Of a DNA stretch of 64,000 nucleotides, positions 9,257-18,943 are shown piece by piece; position 1 is the first letter of the stretch; every line of letters starts with the position of its first letter. The stretch is taken from contig CAJQQG010000011.1 of NCBI GenBank assembly GCA_905480425.1, positions 1 to 64,000 on the forward strand. The letters run 5' to 3'. Below the pieces are notes generated by a model. It did no database searches, had not been told where the DNA came from, and saw only the letters and a program-made list of their open reading frames with translations. Position numbers and translations under genes: made by a program. Source of the stretch: an uncultured Flavobacteriaceae bacterium. Its GTDB lineage: Bacteria; Bacteroidota; Bacteroidia; Flavobacteriales; Flavobacteriaceae.

Positions 9257-10177
9257 ATGAAAAATTTTAAATGGGAAGGTGTAATGCCAGCGATAACAAC
9301 TCAGTTTGACTCTGAGGGATCACTTTCCTTAAAAGCCTTCAAAAATAATTTAGCCCATCAAATTAAAGCTGGTGTTCATGGTATTATTTTAGGAGGAACT
9401 TTGGGAGAGGCAAGCACCTTGACAAGCTCAGAAAAAGAGAGCTTACTAAAAGCGACTCTTGAACAAGTAGAAGGAAAAATTCCTGTGATTATGAATATTG
9501 CAGAACAGTCTACTGATCAAGCAATCGTAAGTGCCAAAGATGCAGAAACTAATGGGGCGAGTGGTTTAATGTTATTGCCCCCGATGCGCTATAGGGCAAC
9601 TGATATAGAAACTGTTGCTTATTTTTCTGCAGTTGCCTCATCAACATCACTTCCGATTATGATTTATAATAATCCCGTGGATTATAAAATTGAGGTAACC
9701 TTGGATATGTTTGAGGCAATAAAAAAGTATGAAAATATTACTGCAGTAAAAGAATCAACGCGAGATATTACGAATATTACTAGAATGATTAATCGTTTTG
9801 GAGATCGTTATAAGATTTTGTGTGGTGTAGATACCATTGCTATGGAATCTATTTTAATGGGAGCCAAGGGTTGGGTCGCTGGTTTAGTAGATTCCTTTCC
9901 AGAAGAAACCGTCGCTATATTCACTTATTGTAAAGCTGGAGAATGGGAAAAAGCGCGTGCGGTTTTCCGTTGGTTTTTACCTCTTTTAGAATTAGATATT
10001 TCACCTCAATTAGTTCAAAACATAAAACTTTGTGAGCAAGCAACTGGTCTGGGAACTGGATATTTAAGAAAACCCAGACTTCCTCTTGAAGGATTAGAAT
10101 TAAAACGCGTAGAACTCATTATTAAAGAGAGTTTAGCAAAGCGACCTAAGAATCTTGATTATAAAAATTACCTATGA
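9257..10177 (+). CDS. DHDPS/NAL-family lyase, probable pyrroline-4-hydroxy-2-carboxylate deaminase
   Basis: Class I aldolase-fold enzyme of 306 residues. The Schiff-base lysine is K165 (TAVKEST) and the family tyrosine is Y137 (IYNNP); GGTLGEAST near residue 50 replaces the GTTGE loop of DapA. In this operon the most economical role is step 3 of hydroxyproline breakdown: 1-pyrroline-4-hydroxy-2-carboxylate deaminates to 2-oxoglutarate semialdehyde. On sequence alone it could be a dihydrodipicolinate synthase or N-acetylneuraminate lyase relative; the three neighbours decide the call. Its stop overlaps the start of the next gene (ATGA). Confidence 0.85.
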   Translation: MKNFKWEGVMPAITTQFDSEGSLSLKAFKNNLAHQIKAGVHGIILGGTLGEASTLTSSEKESLLKATLEQVEGKIPVIMNIAEQSTDQAIVSAKDAETNGASGLMLLPPMRYRATDIETVAYFSAVASSTSLPIMIYNNPVDYKIEVTLDMFEAIKKYENITAVKESTRDITNITRMINRFGDRYKILCGVDTIAMESILMGAKGWVAGLVDSFPEETVAIFTYCKAGEWEKARAVFRWFLPLLELDISPQLVQNIKLCEQATGLGTGYLRKPRLPLEGLELKRVELIIKESLAKRPKNLDYKNYL

Positions 10178-11715
10178 TTACAGGATATAATTTAGTGGGT
10201 GGAGTTTGGGAAACAAATCCTAACGCAACCACCTACAATACCATTAACCCTAAGACAGAAGAAATCCTTCCCTCAAGTTTTGAGGCGGCAAGTGCTTCTC
10301 AAATTGACATAGCAATTAAAGCCGCAGCAGGTTCTTTTGAAACTTTTTCGGCCACAAGTTTTAAGACAAGAATTTCTTTTTTAAAAGCAATTCAAAAGGA
10401 GATAAAAGCAAATAGCATTGAGATATTATCTGCGTTTCAGGTAGAATCTGCTTTACCAGAAGGTAGGGCTAATGGAGAATTACAGCGTACCCTAGATCAA
10501 ATTGAACGATTTATTGAGCTGCTTAAAGAAGGTTCATTTATTCAAGCGACTCTCAATACAAATGGGCTTGATTTAAGAAAAATGTTATACCCTATTGGCC
10601 CCATTGTTGTTTTTGGAGCGAGTAATTTTCCACTCGCTTTTTCCACTGCGGGGGGAGACACTATTTCTGCTTTGGCTGCTGGCTGCCCTGTAGTGGTTAA
10701 AGCCCATCCTTACCATGCAGGCACAAGTGAATTAGTGGCCCAAGCCATTCATTTAGCAATAAAGAAAAGTAAAGTGCCCACCGAGGCATTTTCGCACTTA
10801 GGAGGCCAATCTCACGAACTAGGGATGAGTTTAGTGAGCCACCCACTTGTTAAAGGTGTTGGCTTTACTGGAAGTTTTAATGGAGGAAAATCCTTATTTG
10901 ACTTAGTGCAACAACGCGAGGAACCTATTCCTTTTTTTGCTGAAATGGGGAGTGTTAATCCTGTTTTCATTTTAGAAAATAAAGTTAAAAAAGATAGCAC
11001 TTTACCAAATGCTTTAGCAAGCTCAATAACACTAGGTACAGGACAGTTTTGTACTAATCCAGGTTTGATAGTGATTTGCGATTCAGACCCTGAAACTGAA
11101 TTTGCAATTCATCTTGGAGAAGCTATGGACTCTTTAGAACTAGAACCCATGGTTCATTCAAAAATTAATAAAAAATATAAACAAGAACTCAATAGATTAA
11201 AAAATTTAAAAGGTAAAATTCATACGCACTTATGCTCAAATAGTGTTGCGGCACTCGGGCTAGTTTCTGCTAAGTATTTTATTGAAACTCCTAATTTGTC
11301 GGAAGAAGTTTTTGGTCCCTATAGTTTGATTGTTCATTGTCAAAACATGGATGAAATGTTAAAAGTTGCAAGTAGTCTTTCAGGACAACTGACAGCAACA
11401 CTTTTAAGCACTCCAGAAGATGAGCAAGCACTTCGAGTTTTAAAACCTATTATTCAGTCCAAGGCTGGGAGAATTCTTTTTGATGGAGTCCCCACAGGAG
11501 TAGCTGTTAATCAGGCTATGCAACATGGTGGGCCCTTTCCTGCATCTACTGACAGTCGTTTTACCTCGGTAGGTTCTGATGCTATTTATCGTTGGTTACG
11601 CCCTTTGTCATTCCAAGATTGTCCTAATGCATTATTGCCTGAAGCATTACAAAATGAAAATCCATTTGAGTTACAAAGACGTGTAAATGGAGTAATGACA
11701 AATACTAGGTTATGA
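10174..11715 (+). CDS. 2,5-dioxovalerate (2-oxoglutarate semialdehyde) dehydrogenase
   Basis: NAD(P)-dependent aldehyde dehydrogenase, 513 residues, predicted to oxidise 2-oxoglutarate semialdehyde to 2-oxoglutarate as the last step of hydroxyproline degradation. ALDH residues are visible: N151 (GASNFP), K176 (VVKAHP), general base E257 (FAEMGS) and nucleophile C293 (GQFCTNPG). The GQFCTNPG form and the long C-terminal tail match the KGSADH subgroup rather than betaine- or succinate-semialdehyde dehydrogenases. It overlaps both neighbours by 4 bases, so translation is probably coupled through the operon. Confidence 0.9.
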   Translation: MITGYNLVGGVWETNPNATTYNTINPKTEEILPSSFEAASASQIDIAIKAAAGSFETFSATSFKTRISFLKAIQKEIKANSIEILSAFQVESALPEGRANGELQRTLDQIERFIELLKEGSFIQATLNTNGLDLRKMLYPIGPIVVFGASNFPLAFSTAGGDTISALAAGCPVVVKAHPYHAGTSELVAQAIHLAIKKSKVPTEAFSHLGGQSHELGMSLVSHPLVKGVGFTGSFNGGKSLFDLVQQREEPIPFFAEMGSVNPVFILENKVKKDSTLPNALASSITLGTGQFCTNPGLIVICDSDPETEFAIHLGEAMDSLELEPMVHSKINKKYKQELNRLKNLKGKIHTHLCSNSVAALGLVSAKYFIETPNLSEEVFGPYSLIVHCQNMDEMLKVASSLSGQLTATLLSTPEDEQALRVLKPIIQSKAGRILFDGVPTGVAVNQAMQHGGPFPASTDSRFTSVGSDAIYRWLRPLSFQDCPNALLPEALQNENPFELQRRVNGVMTNTRL

Positions 11716-12722
11716 GATCTAGCGAAAAATTTATTTTTGATTGTGTAGATGCTTATACAGCTGGTAATCCTGTTAGATTAGTAAAAGGTCCCTCTCCAGA
11801 ATTAATTGGTGCAAGTATGGGAGAGAAAAGATTATACTTTTTAAAAGAGTATGATTGGATTCGAACGGGATTAATGTTTGAGCCACATGGCCATGATATG
11901 ATGAGTGGAAGTTTTTATTTTGATCCACTAGACGCTCAAAATGATGTGGCTATTTTATTTATCGAAACCAGCGGATGTCTTCCGATGTGTGGACATGGAC
12001 TTATAGGTGCCTTAACAATCCTTATTGAAGAAAAATTAATTAATCCAAAAGTATCAGGAATGATTCGTGTAGAAACACCGGCTGGTTTGGTAGTTGCTTC
12101 CTATATTAAAGACCAAGACAAGGTAACCTCGGTTTCATTCACTAATGTGCCGGCCTTTTTAGCAGCTAGAGATCTAAATGTGATGTGTGATGAATTAGGT
12201 AATCTAACCATAGATGTTTCTTATGGAGGAAATTTTTATGCAATAATTGATATTCAAGAAAATTTTAAAGGAATTGGATCATATACTTCTGGACAATTGA
12301 TAAGATGGAGTCGTCAGATTAGGACACAAATTAACAAAGACTATTCTTTTCATCACCCTTTAGACAAAAATATAAAAGGTTGCAGCCATATCCTTTGGGG
12401 TGGTAAACCTAAACAAAAAGAGGCGGATGCTAGTAATGCTGTTTTTTATGGTGATAAAGCTATAGATAGATCTCCATGTGGTACAGGGACATCTGCTAGA
12501 ATGGCTCAATGGTATGCAAAAGGAAAACTTAAGGTGGGTGATTCATTTGTTCATGAAAGTATTATTGGCTCAATCTTTACAGGGCAAATTAAATCTGCTG
12601 TGTCTGTTGGTAATTTTTTAGGAATCATTCCAAGTATTGAAGGCAGTGCTCGAATTATTGGATACAATCAATTAATTCTTGACCCCGAAGATCCATATGT
12701 GAAAGGCTTTCAAGTGATTTAG
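11712..12722 (+). CDS. 4-hydroxyproline 2-epimerase (proline racemase family)
   Basis: Cofactor-independent epimerase that interconverts trans-4-hydroxy-L-proline and cis-4-hydroxy-D-proline, step 1 of the pathway. Of 336 residues, the two catalytic cysteines are both present: C93 in PMCGHG and C256 in DRSPCGTGTSA, with D252 nearby. Two cysteines indicate a racemase/epimerase; trans-3-hydroxyproline dehydratases carry Thr at one of them. The MCGHG form (Gly rather than Asn after His) favours hydroxyproline over proline. Start overlaps the dehydrogenase stop (ATGA); the next gene begins 1 base after the stop. Confidence 0.9.
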   Translation: MRSSEKFIFDCVDAYTAGNPVRLVKGPSPELIGASMGEKRLYFLKEYDWIRTGLMFEPHGHDMMSGSFYFDPLDAQNDVAILFIETSGCLPMCGHGLIGALTILIEEKLINPKVSGMIRVETPAGLVVASYIKDQDKVTSVSFTNVPAFLAARDLNVMCDELGNLTIDVSYGGNFYAIIDIQENFKGIGSYTSGQLIRWSRQIRTQINKDYSFHHPLDKNIKGCSHILWGGKPKQKEADASNAVFYGDKAIDRSPCGTGTSARMAQWYAKGKLKVGDSFVHESIIGSIFTGQIKSAVSVGNFLGIIPSIEGSARIIGYNQLILDPEDPYVKGFQVI

Positions 12723-12723
12723 G

Positions 12724-13986
12724 ATGTCACAAAAAAAAATTATAATTATTGGAGGGGGTATTATTGGTTTATCCACAGCTTATTACCTAGAGGCCGAAGG
12801 TCATGAGGTTGTAATTGTAGATAAGGGAAATCTTAAAAAAGGAGCCTCTCATTTAAATGCGGGCTATTTAACTCCTAGCCATATAGTTCCCATGGCAGCT
12901 CCTGGCATGATATCAAAAGGAATACGATGGATGTTTGATGCCTCAAGTCCATTTTATATTAAGCCTCGAATGAATAAAGATTTGATCAGTTGGGGAATAA
13001 AATTCATGAAATCGTGTACCCCCAATCATGTACAACGTTCTTTAAAAACAATCCTAGACATTAATTTATTGAGCAAAGAACTTTACTTAGAGATGCAACA
13101 ATCACCCTCATTAGATTTTCATCTTGAAACAAAAGGACTTTTGATGGCATACCAATCTTCACATGCTGAAAGTGAAGAAGCTGATGTGGTAGCTTGGGCA
13201 AGAGATTTAGGCATGAAGATTAAACAATTAGATAATAAAGAAGTTTTGTCTCTACAACCAAATGCTCCGATGAATATTGCAGGAGCATATTGGTATGAAA
13301 GTGATGCGCATAGCACACCAGAAATATTTATGAAAAATTTAAAAATTGATCTTGAAAATAAAGGTGTTAAATTTATTTTGGAGAGAAAGGTGACAGGCTT
13401 TCAAAAAAAAGGCTCTCGAATTATTAATGTTTGCACCGATAAAGAAATACTCGCTTCAGATGAGGTAGTTATTGCAACAGGTGCTTGGTCAGAAACACTT
13501 TTAAAACCATTGGGAATTAATCTTTCTGTGCAAGCGGGAAAAGGTTATAGTATAGATGTAGCTTCTGACACGGGTATCAGTTTACCAGCAATTTTATTGG
13601 AGTCGAAAGTAGCAGTTACTCCTATGCAAGGATTTACCCGTTTTGCCGGGACTATGGAGATTTCAGGAATCAATCATGAGATTCTTACCAAAAGAGTAAA
13701 TGCTATAGGAAAAGCTGCCCAAAACTATTATCCTGAAGTTTTAGTTTCTCAAGAGACCCTTAACACTGTTCAATGCGGACTTCGTCCTCTTTCACCCGAT
13801 GGAATTCCTTTTATAGGGCGTCATTCTGCTGTTTCTAATTTAGTATTAGCAACAGGACATTCGATGATGGGTTGGAGTTTAGGGCCTGCTACAGGCAAAT
13901 TAGTTTCAGAATTAATTTCCGAGAAGTCTACCTCCCTTTCTTTAAAACCCTTTGCACCAGAAAGAGCCTATGGAAAGAACATTTAG
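12724..13986 (+). CDS. FAD-dependent D-hydroxyproline dehydrogenase (DadA-like)
   Basis: DAO-family flavoprotein, 420 residues. The dinucleotide motif GGGIIG is at 10-15, and the C-terminal FAD-closing segment is GLRPLSPDGIPFIG followed by ATGHSMMGWSLGPATGKL. In context it should oxidise cis-4-hydroxy-D-proline to 1-pyrroline-4-hydroxy-2-carboxylate (step 2), passing electrons to the respiratory chain. Alone it would be called a D-amino-acid dehydrogenase. Last gene of the operon; its stop is 14 bases from the end of the convergent hemB. Confidence 0.87.
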   Translation: MSQKKIIIIGGGIIGLSTAYYLEAEGHEVVIVDKGNLKKGASHLNAGYLTPSHIVPMAAPGMISKGIRWMFDASSPFYIKPRMNKDLISWGIKFMKSCTPNHVQRSLKTILDINLLSKELYLEMQQSPSLDFHLETKGLLMAYQSSHAESEEADVVAWARDLGMKIKQLDNKEVLSLQPNAPMNIAGAYWYESDAHSTPEIFMKNLKIDLENKGVKFILERKVTGFQKKGSRIINVCTDKEILASDEVVIATGAWSETLLKPLGINLSVQAGKGYSIDVASDTGISLPAILLESKVAVTPMQGFTRFAGTMEISGINHEILTKRVNAIGKAAQNYYPEVLVSQETLNTVQCGLRPLSPDGIPFIGRHSAVSNLVLATGHSMMGWSLGPATGKLVSELISEKSTSLSLKPFAPERAYGKNI

Positions 13987-14000
13987 ATTCTTTGAAAATT

Positions 14001-14972
14001 CTATAAAAGTTTTACTGCATCTTCCGCAAAATAGGTTGCAATCATTTGGGCACCTGCCCGCTTAAAGGCAATTAGTTGTTCCATCATGACAGCATCATGG
14101 TCTAGCCATCCTTTTTCTGCTGCAGCCTTAAGCATTGCATATTCTCCGCTTACTTGATATGCGGCAATGGGAGCATCTATAGTCTCCCTAAGATCTCTAA
14201 TGATATCTAAATAAGCCATTCCTGGCTTTACCATTACAATATCAGCACCTTCTTCAATATCGCGACGAGTTTCTGTAATTGCTTCGCGTCTATTTCCGAA
14301 ATCCATTTGGTAGGTTTTTTTATCACCAAAACCAGGTGAAGAATCTAAAGCATTACGAAAAGGGCCATAAAAAGAAGAGGCATATTTAGCGCTGTAACTC
14401 ATAATAGCCGTATCATTAAAGTTTAAAGCCTCCAAAGAATTTCTAATACTTAAAATCCGTCCATCCATCATATCACTTGGGGCAACAACATCTGCACCGG
14501 CTCGCGCATGAGAGCAAGCTATTTTGGCGAGTACTTCAACAGTAGTATCGTTAATTATTTTACCATCAGTGACAATTCCATCATGACCAAAAGAAGAATA
14601 AGGATCTAGTGCCACATCAGTCATTACGATCATTTCAGGAACTACATTTTTAATGGTTTGAATGGCTCGTTGCATTAATCCTTTTGGATTAAGAGCTTCG
14701 GTGCCTTTATTATCTTTCAGCGAGTTTTGCACTTTAACAAAAACTAATACTGATTTAAGTCCTTGGTTCCAGAGAGATTTTACTTTTTCAGCAATCAGAT
14801 CTTCGGAATATCTATAATATCCAGGCATTGACAGAATTTCTTCTTTTTTCTGTTGTCCTTCAATAACAAATAAAGGTACAATAAAATCATTAGGTGTTAG
14901 TTGATGCTCTTGGACTAGTGCTCTCATGGAGGCAGACTTTCTGAGTCTTCTGTTGCGATGTAAAGGAAACAT
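14001..14972 (-). CDS. hemB: Delta-aminolevulinic acid dehydratase (porphobilinogen synthase)
   Basis: Condenses two 5-aminolevulinate molecules to porphobilinogen in the cytoplasm. It has 323 residues, the normal length. Both Schiff-base lysines are visible, K196 (SAKYASSFYG) and K249 (VMVKPGM). The metal loop at 119-131 reads DVALDPYSSFGHD, so the three cysteines of zinc enzymes are absent and the protein belongs to the Mg-dependent class. Last gene of the minus-strand hem cluster, 9 bases after the antiporter gene. Confidence 0.95.
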   Translation of the reverse strand: MFPLHRNRRLRKSASMRALVQEHQLTPNDFIVPLFVIEGQQKKEEILSMPGYYRYSEDLIAEKVKSLWNQGLKSVLVFVKVQNSLKDNKGTEALNPKGLMQRAIQTIKNVVPEMIVMTDVALDPYSSFGHDGIVTDGKIINDTTVEVLAKIACSHARAGADVVAPSDMMDGRILSIRNSLEALNFNDTAIMSYSAKYASSFYGPFRNALDSSPGFGDKKTYQMDFGNRREAITETRRDIEEGADIVMVKPGMAYLDIIRDLRETIDAPIAAYQVSGEYAMLKAAAEKGWLDHDAVMMEQLIAFKRAGAQMIATYFAEDAVKLL

Positions 14973-14981
14973 ACTTATTTT

Positions 14982-16286
14982 TTAAGGATTATTATTCTCG
15001 TTCTGGGAAAGATTTTGAGGTTCTATTGGCATATCGAAGGGAATACTTTCATTATCATCTTTTGATTCGCTAACAACAAGCTCTTCTTTTTTTTGTTTTT
15101 TCATGGTACCCAATAACATGATGAGCATAGAACTTAAAATCACAATTAATAAGACCCGTTCATCAATAGGAACTTGGATTGTGTTAATAAACAAAACTTC
15201 CTTTAATTGAATAAATAAAAGAATACTTATGAGCCCTCTTGGAGACATATAAACTATTGGGCTAGGTTTTATTTTAAGAGTAGTCACTGTGAAATAGAGG
15301 TATCTAAATAAAAGCATAGTTATAAAAATAATGAGGCCATAAATGAGAGGAGAAAGGCTATTAAAATTGATTAATTGAATTGAAAAGCCAAAAAATAAGA
15401 AAAAGAAGGTGCGAACAATAAAGGTAGATTCTGCGGTCAGGACATGAAATTCATGAAGTCCTTTTTCTGTTTTTTCTAAATCTAAGTAATTCCTTAAAAA
15501 TCGTGGCAGTAAGCTTTTTACATTTCCTAAAAAGACTCCGAAGATGAAAATGGTAACCAATGCTGGAAGGTGAAATAACTTACCTAAAGCATAGACCAAT
15601 ATTAGCAAAGCAAGAATTAAAAAAAACTTTACTTGATGATCAATTTTTTGTAATAACCGAAAAAGCATGTAGGTGATTAATACCGAAATAATAATCACCC
15701 CTATAATTTGAAAGCCTAGATTTATCAGAGGAGCTGCTCCAACAAGAGGTTCTTGAGAATCAAATTGTCTTAGCGCATAGTTGAAAATCATAATTCCTAA
15801 AATATCAGAAAAGGTAGATTCATAAATCACAAATTCACGTTCATGATTTAATAAGCTTGACGCAGAAGGAATGGCTACAGCACTACTGATTATGGACAGT
15901 GGAATTGCATATAAAACAGCTTCGTTAGTATCCATTTGGAATAAAAACCCAAAAAGCCATTGTAAAAGCCAAATATTAGCAATTAAAATAAAGAATGCGG
16001 CAAGAAATCCTTTTAAAATTAAGGGTAATTTTTCAAAACTAATTTCTAGTTCAAAGGCACCTTCTAAGACAATAAGAATTAAGCCAATTGTTCCTAAAAC
16101 AGGGATAAGGTTTTCTAAAAATTCAAAGTCATTATAGCCAGAAGCAGCAGTTACTGTTCTTATGAGAATACCCGTAAACATTAAAAGAATAACCGCAGGA
16201 AATTTAGTTTTTCTCGCTATAGTATCAAATAAGTATGAAAAAATCACAATCAACGGAAGCGCAAATAATATGGAAAGCGTATTCAT
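14982..16286 (-). CDS. Cation:proton antiporter (CPA1 / NhaP type)
   Basis: Inner-membrane Na+ or K+/H+ exchanger of 434 residues with about a dozen hydrophobic segments, followed by a charged C-terminal tail rich in E, N and P. Segments typical of the family are VAIPSASSLL, ESTFSDILGIMIF with the transport aspartate, and SPRGLISILLFIQL. It stands inside the heme cluster, 56 bases after hemF and 9 before hemB, so it is probably transcribed with them. No heme-related role is known for the family. The 56-base gap is the largest within the cluster and could hold an extra promoter. Confidence 0.85.
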   Translation of the reverse strand: MNTLSILFALPLIVIFSYLFDTIARKTKFPAVILLMFTGILIRTVTAASGYNDFEFLENLIPVLGTIGLILIVLEGAFELEISFEKLPLILKGFLAAFFILIANIWLLQWLFGFLFQMDTNEAVLYAIPLSIISSAVAIPSASSLLNHEREFVIYESTFSDILGIMIFNYALRQFDSQEPLVGAAPLINLGFQIIGVIIISVLITYMLFRLLQKIDHQVKFFLILALLILVYALGKLFHLPALVTIFIFGVFLGNVKSLLPRFLRNYLDLEKTEKGLHEFHVLTAESTFIVRTFFFLFFGFSIQLINFNSLSPLIYGLIIFITMLLFRYLYFTVTTLKIKPSPIVYMSPRGLISILLFIQLKEVLFINTIQVPIDERVLLIVILSSMLIMLLGTMKKQKKEELVVSESKDDNESIPFDMPIEPQNLSQNENNNP

Positions 16287-16342
16287 ATCACAATCTGTTT
16301 AAAGATTTTAAAGTACAAAATTTTAAAGTGTATTATAATTAA

Positions 16343-17245
16343 TTAAATCCAGTTTTTAGGATTTTTTAAAATGTTTAATAGTTCTTCCTCTTTACTGCCT
16401 TGTTTAGGATGATAATCATAACGCCACTGAACTGTTGGGGGCAAACTCATTAAAATGCTTTCCATGCGGCCGTTTGTTTTTAAACCAAAAAGAGTCCCTT
16501 TATCATGTACCAAATTAAACTCCACATACCGCCCTCTTCGTATTTCTTGCCACGTACGATTTTCTGGTGTAAAATCAAGATTTTTTCTTTTATTTAAAAT
16601 TGGGATATAAGCCTCTATAAAGGAATCTCCTATAGTAGTTGTGAAATCATAACGATCCTTAATGCTAAAGGTTTCATTCGCCTTCAAGTAATCAAAAAAC
16701 AATCCTCCTACACCTCTTGCCTCTTCTCTGTGTTTGTTGTAAAAATAGGTATCACACTTTTCTTTAAATGTATTATAAAAATCAGGATGATGAAGGTCAC
16801 AAGCTTTTTTACATTGTTCATGAAAGTGTCGTGAATCCTCATTAAAAAGATAATAAGGCGTTAAGTCTAAGCCACCTCCAAACCATTGATCAACACAATT
16901 TTTATTAGTATCATACATTTCAAAATAACGACAATTTGCATGAACTGTTGGAGCCATTGGATTTTTTGGATGAATTACTATGCTTAAGCCACAAGCAAAA
17001 AAGTCAACTTCCCCCACGTTAAAATAAGCTTGCATGCTATCAGGTAAAGGACCGTGAACTGCAGAAATATTTACGCCTCCTTTTTCAATAGTGGCACCAT
17101 TTTCTATAATTCGACTTCTACCCCCACCACCTTCTTTTCGCTCCCAAATATCTTCTTTAAACGAAGCTCCACCATCTTCTTTTTCTAAAGCTTTTGTGAT
17201 GGTCTCTTGAAGGTTTTGAATGTAAGTGTAGAATTGATTTTTCAT
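16343..17245 (-). CDS. hemF: Oxygen-dependent coproporphyrinogen III oxidase
   Basis: Aerobic oxidative decarboxylation of coproporphyrinogen III to protoporphyrinogen IX. 300 residues, with the family signatures GGGGRSRI near residue 40, CRYFEMYDTNK, WFGGGLDLTPYY and the C-terminal YVEFNLVHDKGTLFGL. It is the O2-requiring HemF, not the radical-SAM HemN, so this cluster encodes an aerobic route. It lies 7 bases after hemE. Confidence 0.96.
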   Translation of the reverse strand: MKNQFYTYIQNLQETITKALEKEDGGASFKEDIWERKEGGGGRSRIIENGATIEKGGVNISAVHGPLPDSMQAYFNVGEVDFFACGLSIVIHPKNPMAPTVHANCRYFEMYDTNKNCVDQWFGGGLDLTPYYLFNEDSRHFHEQCKKACDLHHPDFYNTFKEKCDTYFYNKHREEARGVGGLFFDYLKANETFSIKDRYDFTTTIGDSFIEAYIPILNKRKNLDFTPENRTWQEIRRGRYVEFNLVHDKGTLFGLKTNGRMESILMSLPPTVQWRYDYHPKQGSKEEELLNILKNPKNWI

Positions 17246-17252
17246 AAATTCT

Positions 17253-18278
17253 TTAGGGAGTATATTCTTTTACGGCGTCAACAAATGCTTTTGCGTGATC
17301 AACAGGAATATTTGGTAAAATACCGTGACCTAAGTTCACAATGTACTTGTCTTTTCCAAATTCACTAATCATATCATGAACATCTTTTTTGATTTTAGGA
17401 ATTGGTGATAGTAAACGCGAGGGGTCAAAATTTCCTTGAAGTGTAATTTGTCCTCCTGATAAATAACGGGCATTTCTTGCAGAACAAGTCCAATCTACTC
17501 CAAGCGCTGATGCACCCGATCGCCCCATTTCATTTAGTGCAAACCAGCAACCTTTTCCAAAAACAATAACAGGTGCCTTATTTTTTAATGCAGTTACTAT
17601 TTGTTGAATATATGGCCATGAGAATATTTGGTAATCTTCTGGTGATAAGAGGCCGCCCCAGGAATCAAAAATTTGAACTGCATCTACACCCGCTTTCACC
17701 TTTTCTTTTAAGTAAGCTATTGTTGTATCAGTTATTTTTTGAAGTAAAGAATGAGCAGCATCTGGTTGGCTAAAACAAAACCCTTTAGCAATATCAAAGT
17801 TTTTAGATCCTTGCCCTTGAACTGCATAACATAAAAGGGTCCATGGAGATCCTGCAAATCCAATTAATGGGACACGTTCATTTAGTGCTTGTTTTGTCAT
17901 TTTTACAGCATCTAAAACATACCCTAGGTGTTCATGAATATCAGGAACGATAGATTGCCCAACATCTTCAGTTGATCGAATAGGATCTGGAATCCAAGGG
18001 CCAATACCATCTTTCATTTCTACAGGGATTTGCATAGCCTGAAGTACAACCAAAATATCACTAAAAAGAATGGCAGCATCAGGCCCTATTTGATCAATAG
18101 GCATTATTGTGATTTTTGTAGCTAATTCTGGGGTTTGACAACGAGTGAAAAAATCATACTTTGCTTTTAAAGTCATAAAGTCAGGAAGGTATCTACCTGC
18201 TTGTCGCATCATCCAAACTGGAGGGCGTTCTAAAGTTTCTCCTTTGAGTGCTTTTAAGAATAAATCATTTTTTAGCAT
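17253..18278 (-). CDS. hemE: Uroporphyrinogen decarboxylase
   Basis: Decarboxylates the four acetate side chains of uroporphyrinogen III to give coproporphyrinogen III. 341 residues; the N-terminal signature [14 protein letters not shown] carries the substrate-binding arginines R25 and R29, and [16 protein letters not shown] and LGHGILPN are also present. Its first 14 bases overlap the end of hemD, a sign of translational coupling. Confidence 0.96.
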   Translation of the reverse strand: MLKNDLFLKALKGETLERPPVWMMRQAGRYLPDFMTLKAKYDFFTRCQTPELATKITIMPIDQIGPDAAILFSDILVVLQAMQIPVEMKDGIGPWIPDPIRSTEDVGQSIVPDIHEHLGYVLDAVKMTKQALNERVPLIGFAGSPWTLLCYAVQGQGSKNFDIAKGFCFSQPDAAHSLLQKITDTTIAYLKEKVKAGVDAVQIFDSWGGLLSPEDYQIFSWPYIQQIVTALKNKAPVIVFGKGCWFALNEMGRSGASALGVDWTCSARNARYLSGGQITLQGNFDPSRLLSPIPKIKKDVHDMISEFGKDKYIVNLGHGILPNIPVDHAKAFVDAVKEYTP

Positions 18279-18942
18279 GATGTTGGGTGTAATAGTGATG
18301 AATACTTTTTAATAATTGTTGATCATTTGGGAGTTCAGCAATGCTATAATTTGCGGTAATTTTTTTTAATGTTTCTGCCGTAGAAGAACCAATGCAAAAA
18401 CCATGTGTTTGAGTGTTCCAAGAGTTTGATTTCTGATAACTTAATACCGCAGATGGACTAAAGAATAAAATACCATCAAAAATAGCTTCAAAATATCTTG
18501 GAGCAAGAATTGTGTTGTATACTTCGTGGATTTTTAAAGGGATTTTATGTGCGCTTAAGACATCCTCTAATTCTAATCTTCTTTTGCTTCCACAAAAAAA
18601 CGAAAATTTGCTATTTTGATAGTTTTTTGAAATAAAATCAGCTAAAAATGAGGATTTTTGACTCATTTTAATAACTTTTAGGCCATTTTCTTCTAAAAGA
18701 ATTTTTGTTTTTTCACCTACACAAAAACAATCTTTATGGGCTATTTGTTCGATAATTTTAGGGTCATTAAATACAATGCGAACTGCATTTTGACTCGTAA
18801 AAATCAAATATTTGTTTAATGATATTATTTTTATTGGAATAGGCTTAATTTTTATAAAAGGATACTCTATAACAGTGAAGCCATTATCAATAAGGTTGTT
18901 TTTGAACAAAGGCGCTAATATTTTAGTGCTTAATAATCGCAT
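18265..18942 (-). CDS. hemD: Uroporphyrinogen-III synthase
   Basis: Closes hydroxymethylbilane to uroporphyrinogen III with inversion of ring D. 225 residues. HemD is poorly conserved, but the two-domain Rossmann-like pattern fits: [12 protein letters not shown] in the first domain, [14 protein letters not shown] and [12 protein letters not shown] in the second. Placement between hemC (1-base gap) and hemE (14-base overlap) makes the assignment firm. Confidence 0.92.
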   Translation of the reverse strand: MRLLSTKILAPLFKNNLIDNGFTVIEYPFIKIKPIPIKIISLNKYLIFTSQNAVRIVFNDPKIIEQIAHKDCFCVGEKTKILLEENGLKVIKMSQKSSFLADFISKNYQNSKFSFFCGSKRRLELEDVLSAHKIPLKIHEVYNTILAPRYFEAIFDGILFFSPSAVLSYQKSNSWNTQTHGFCIGSSTAETLKKITANYSIAELPNDQQLLKSIHHYYTQHHAKK

Positions 18943-18943
18943 T

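Noticed and set aside
10812-11000. Antisense and other-frame ORFs of 60-165 codons inside large genes (for example here, 42132-42512, 53985-54302, 56264-56758)
   Set aside because: All lie within confidently assigned genes, have no family motifs and show the composition expected of shadow frames.
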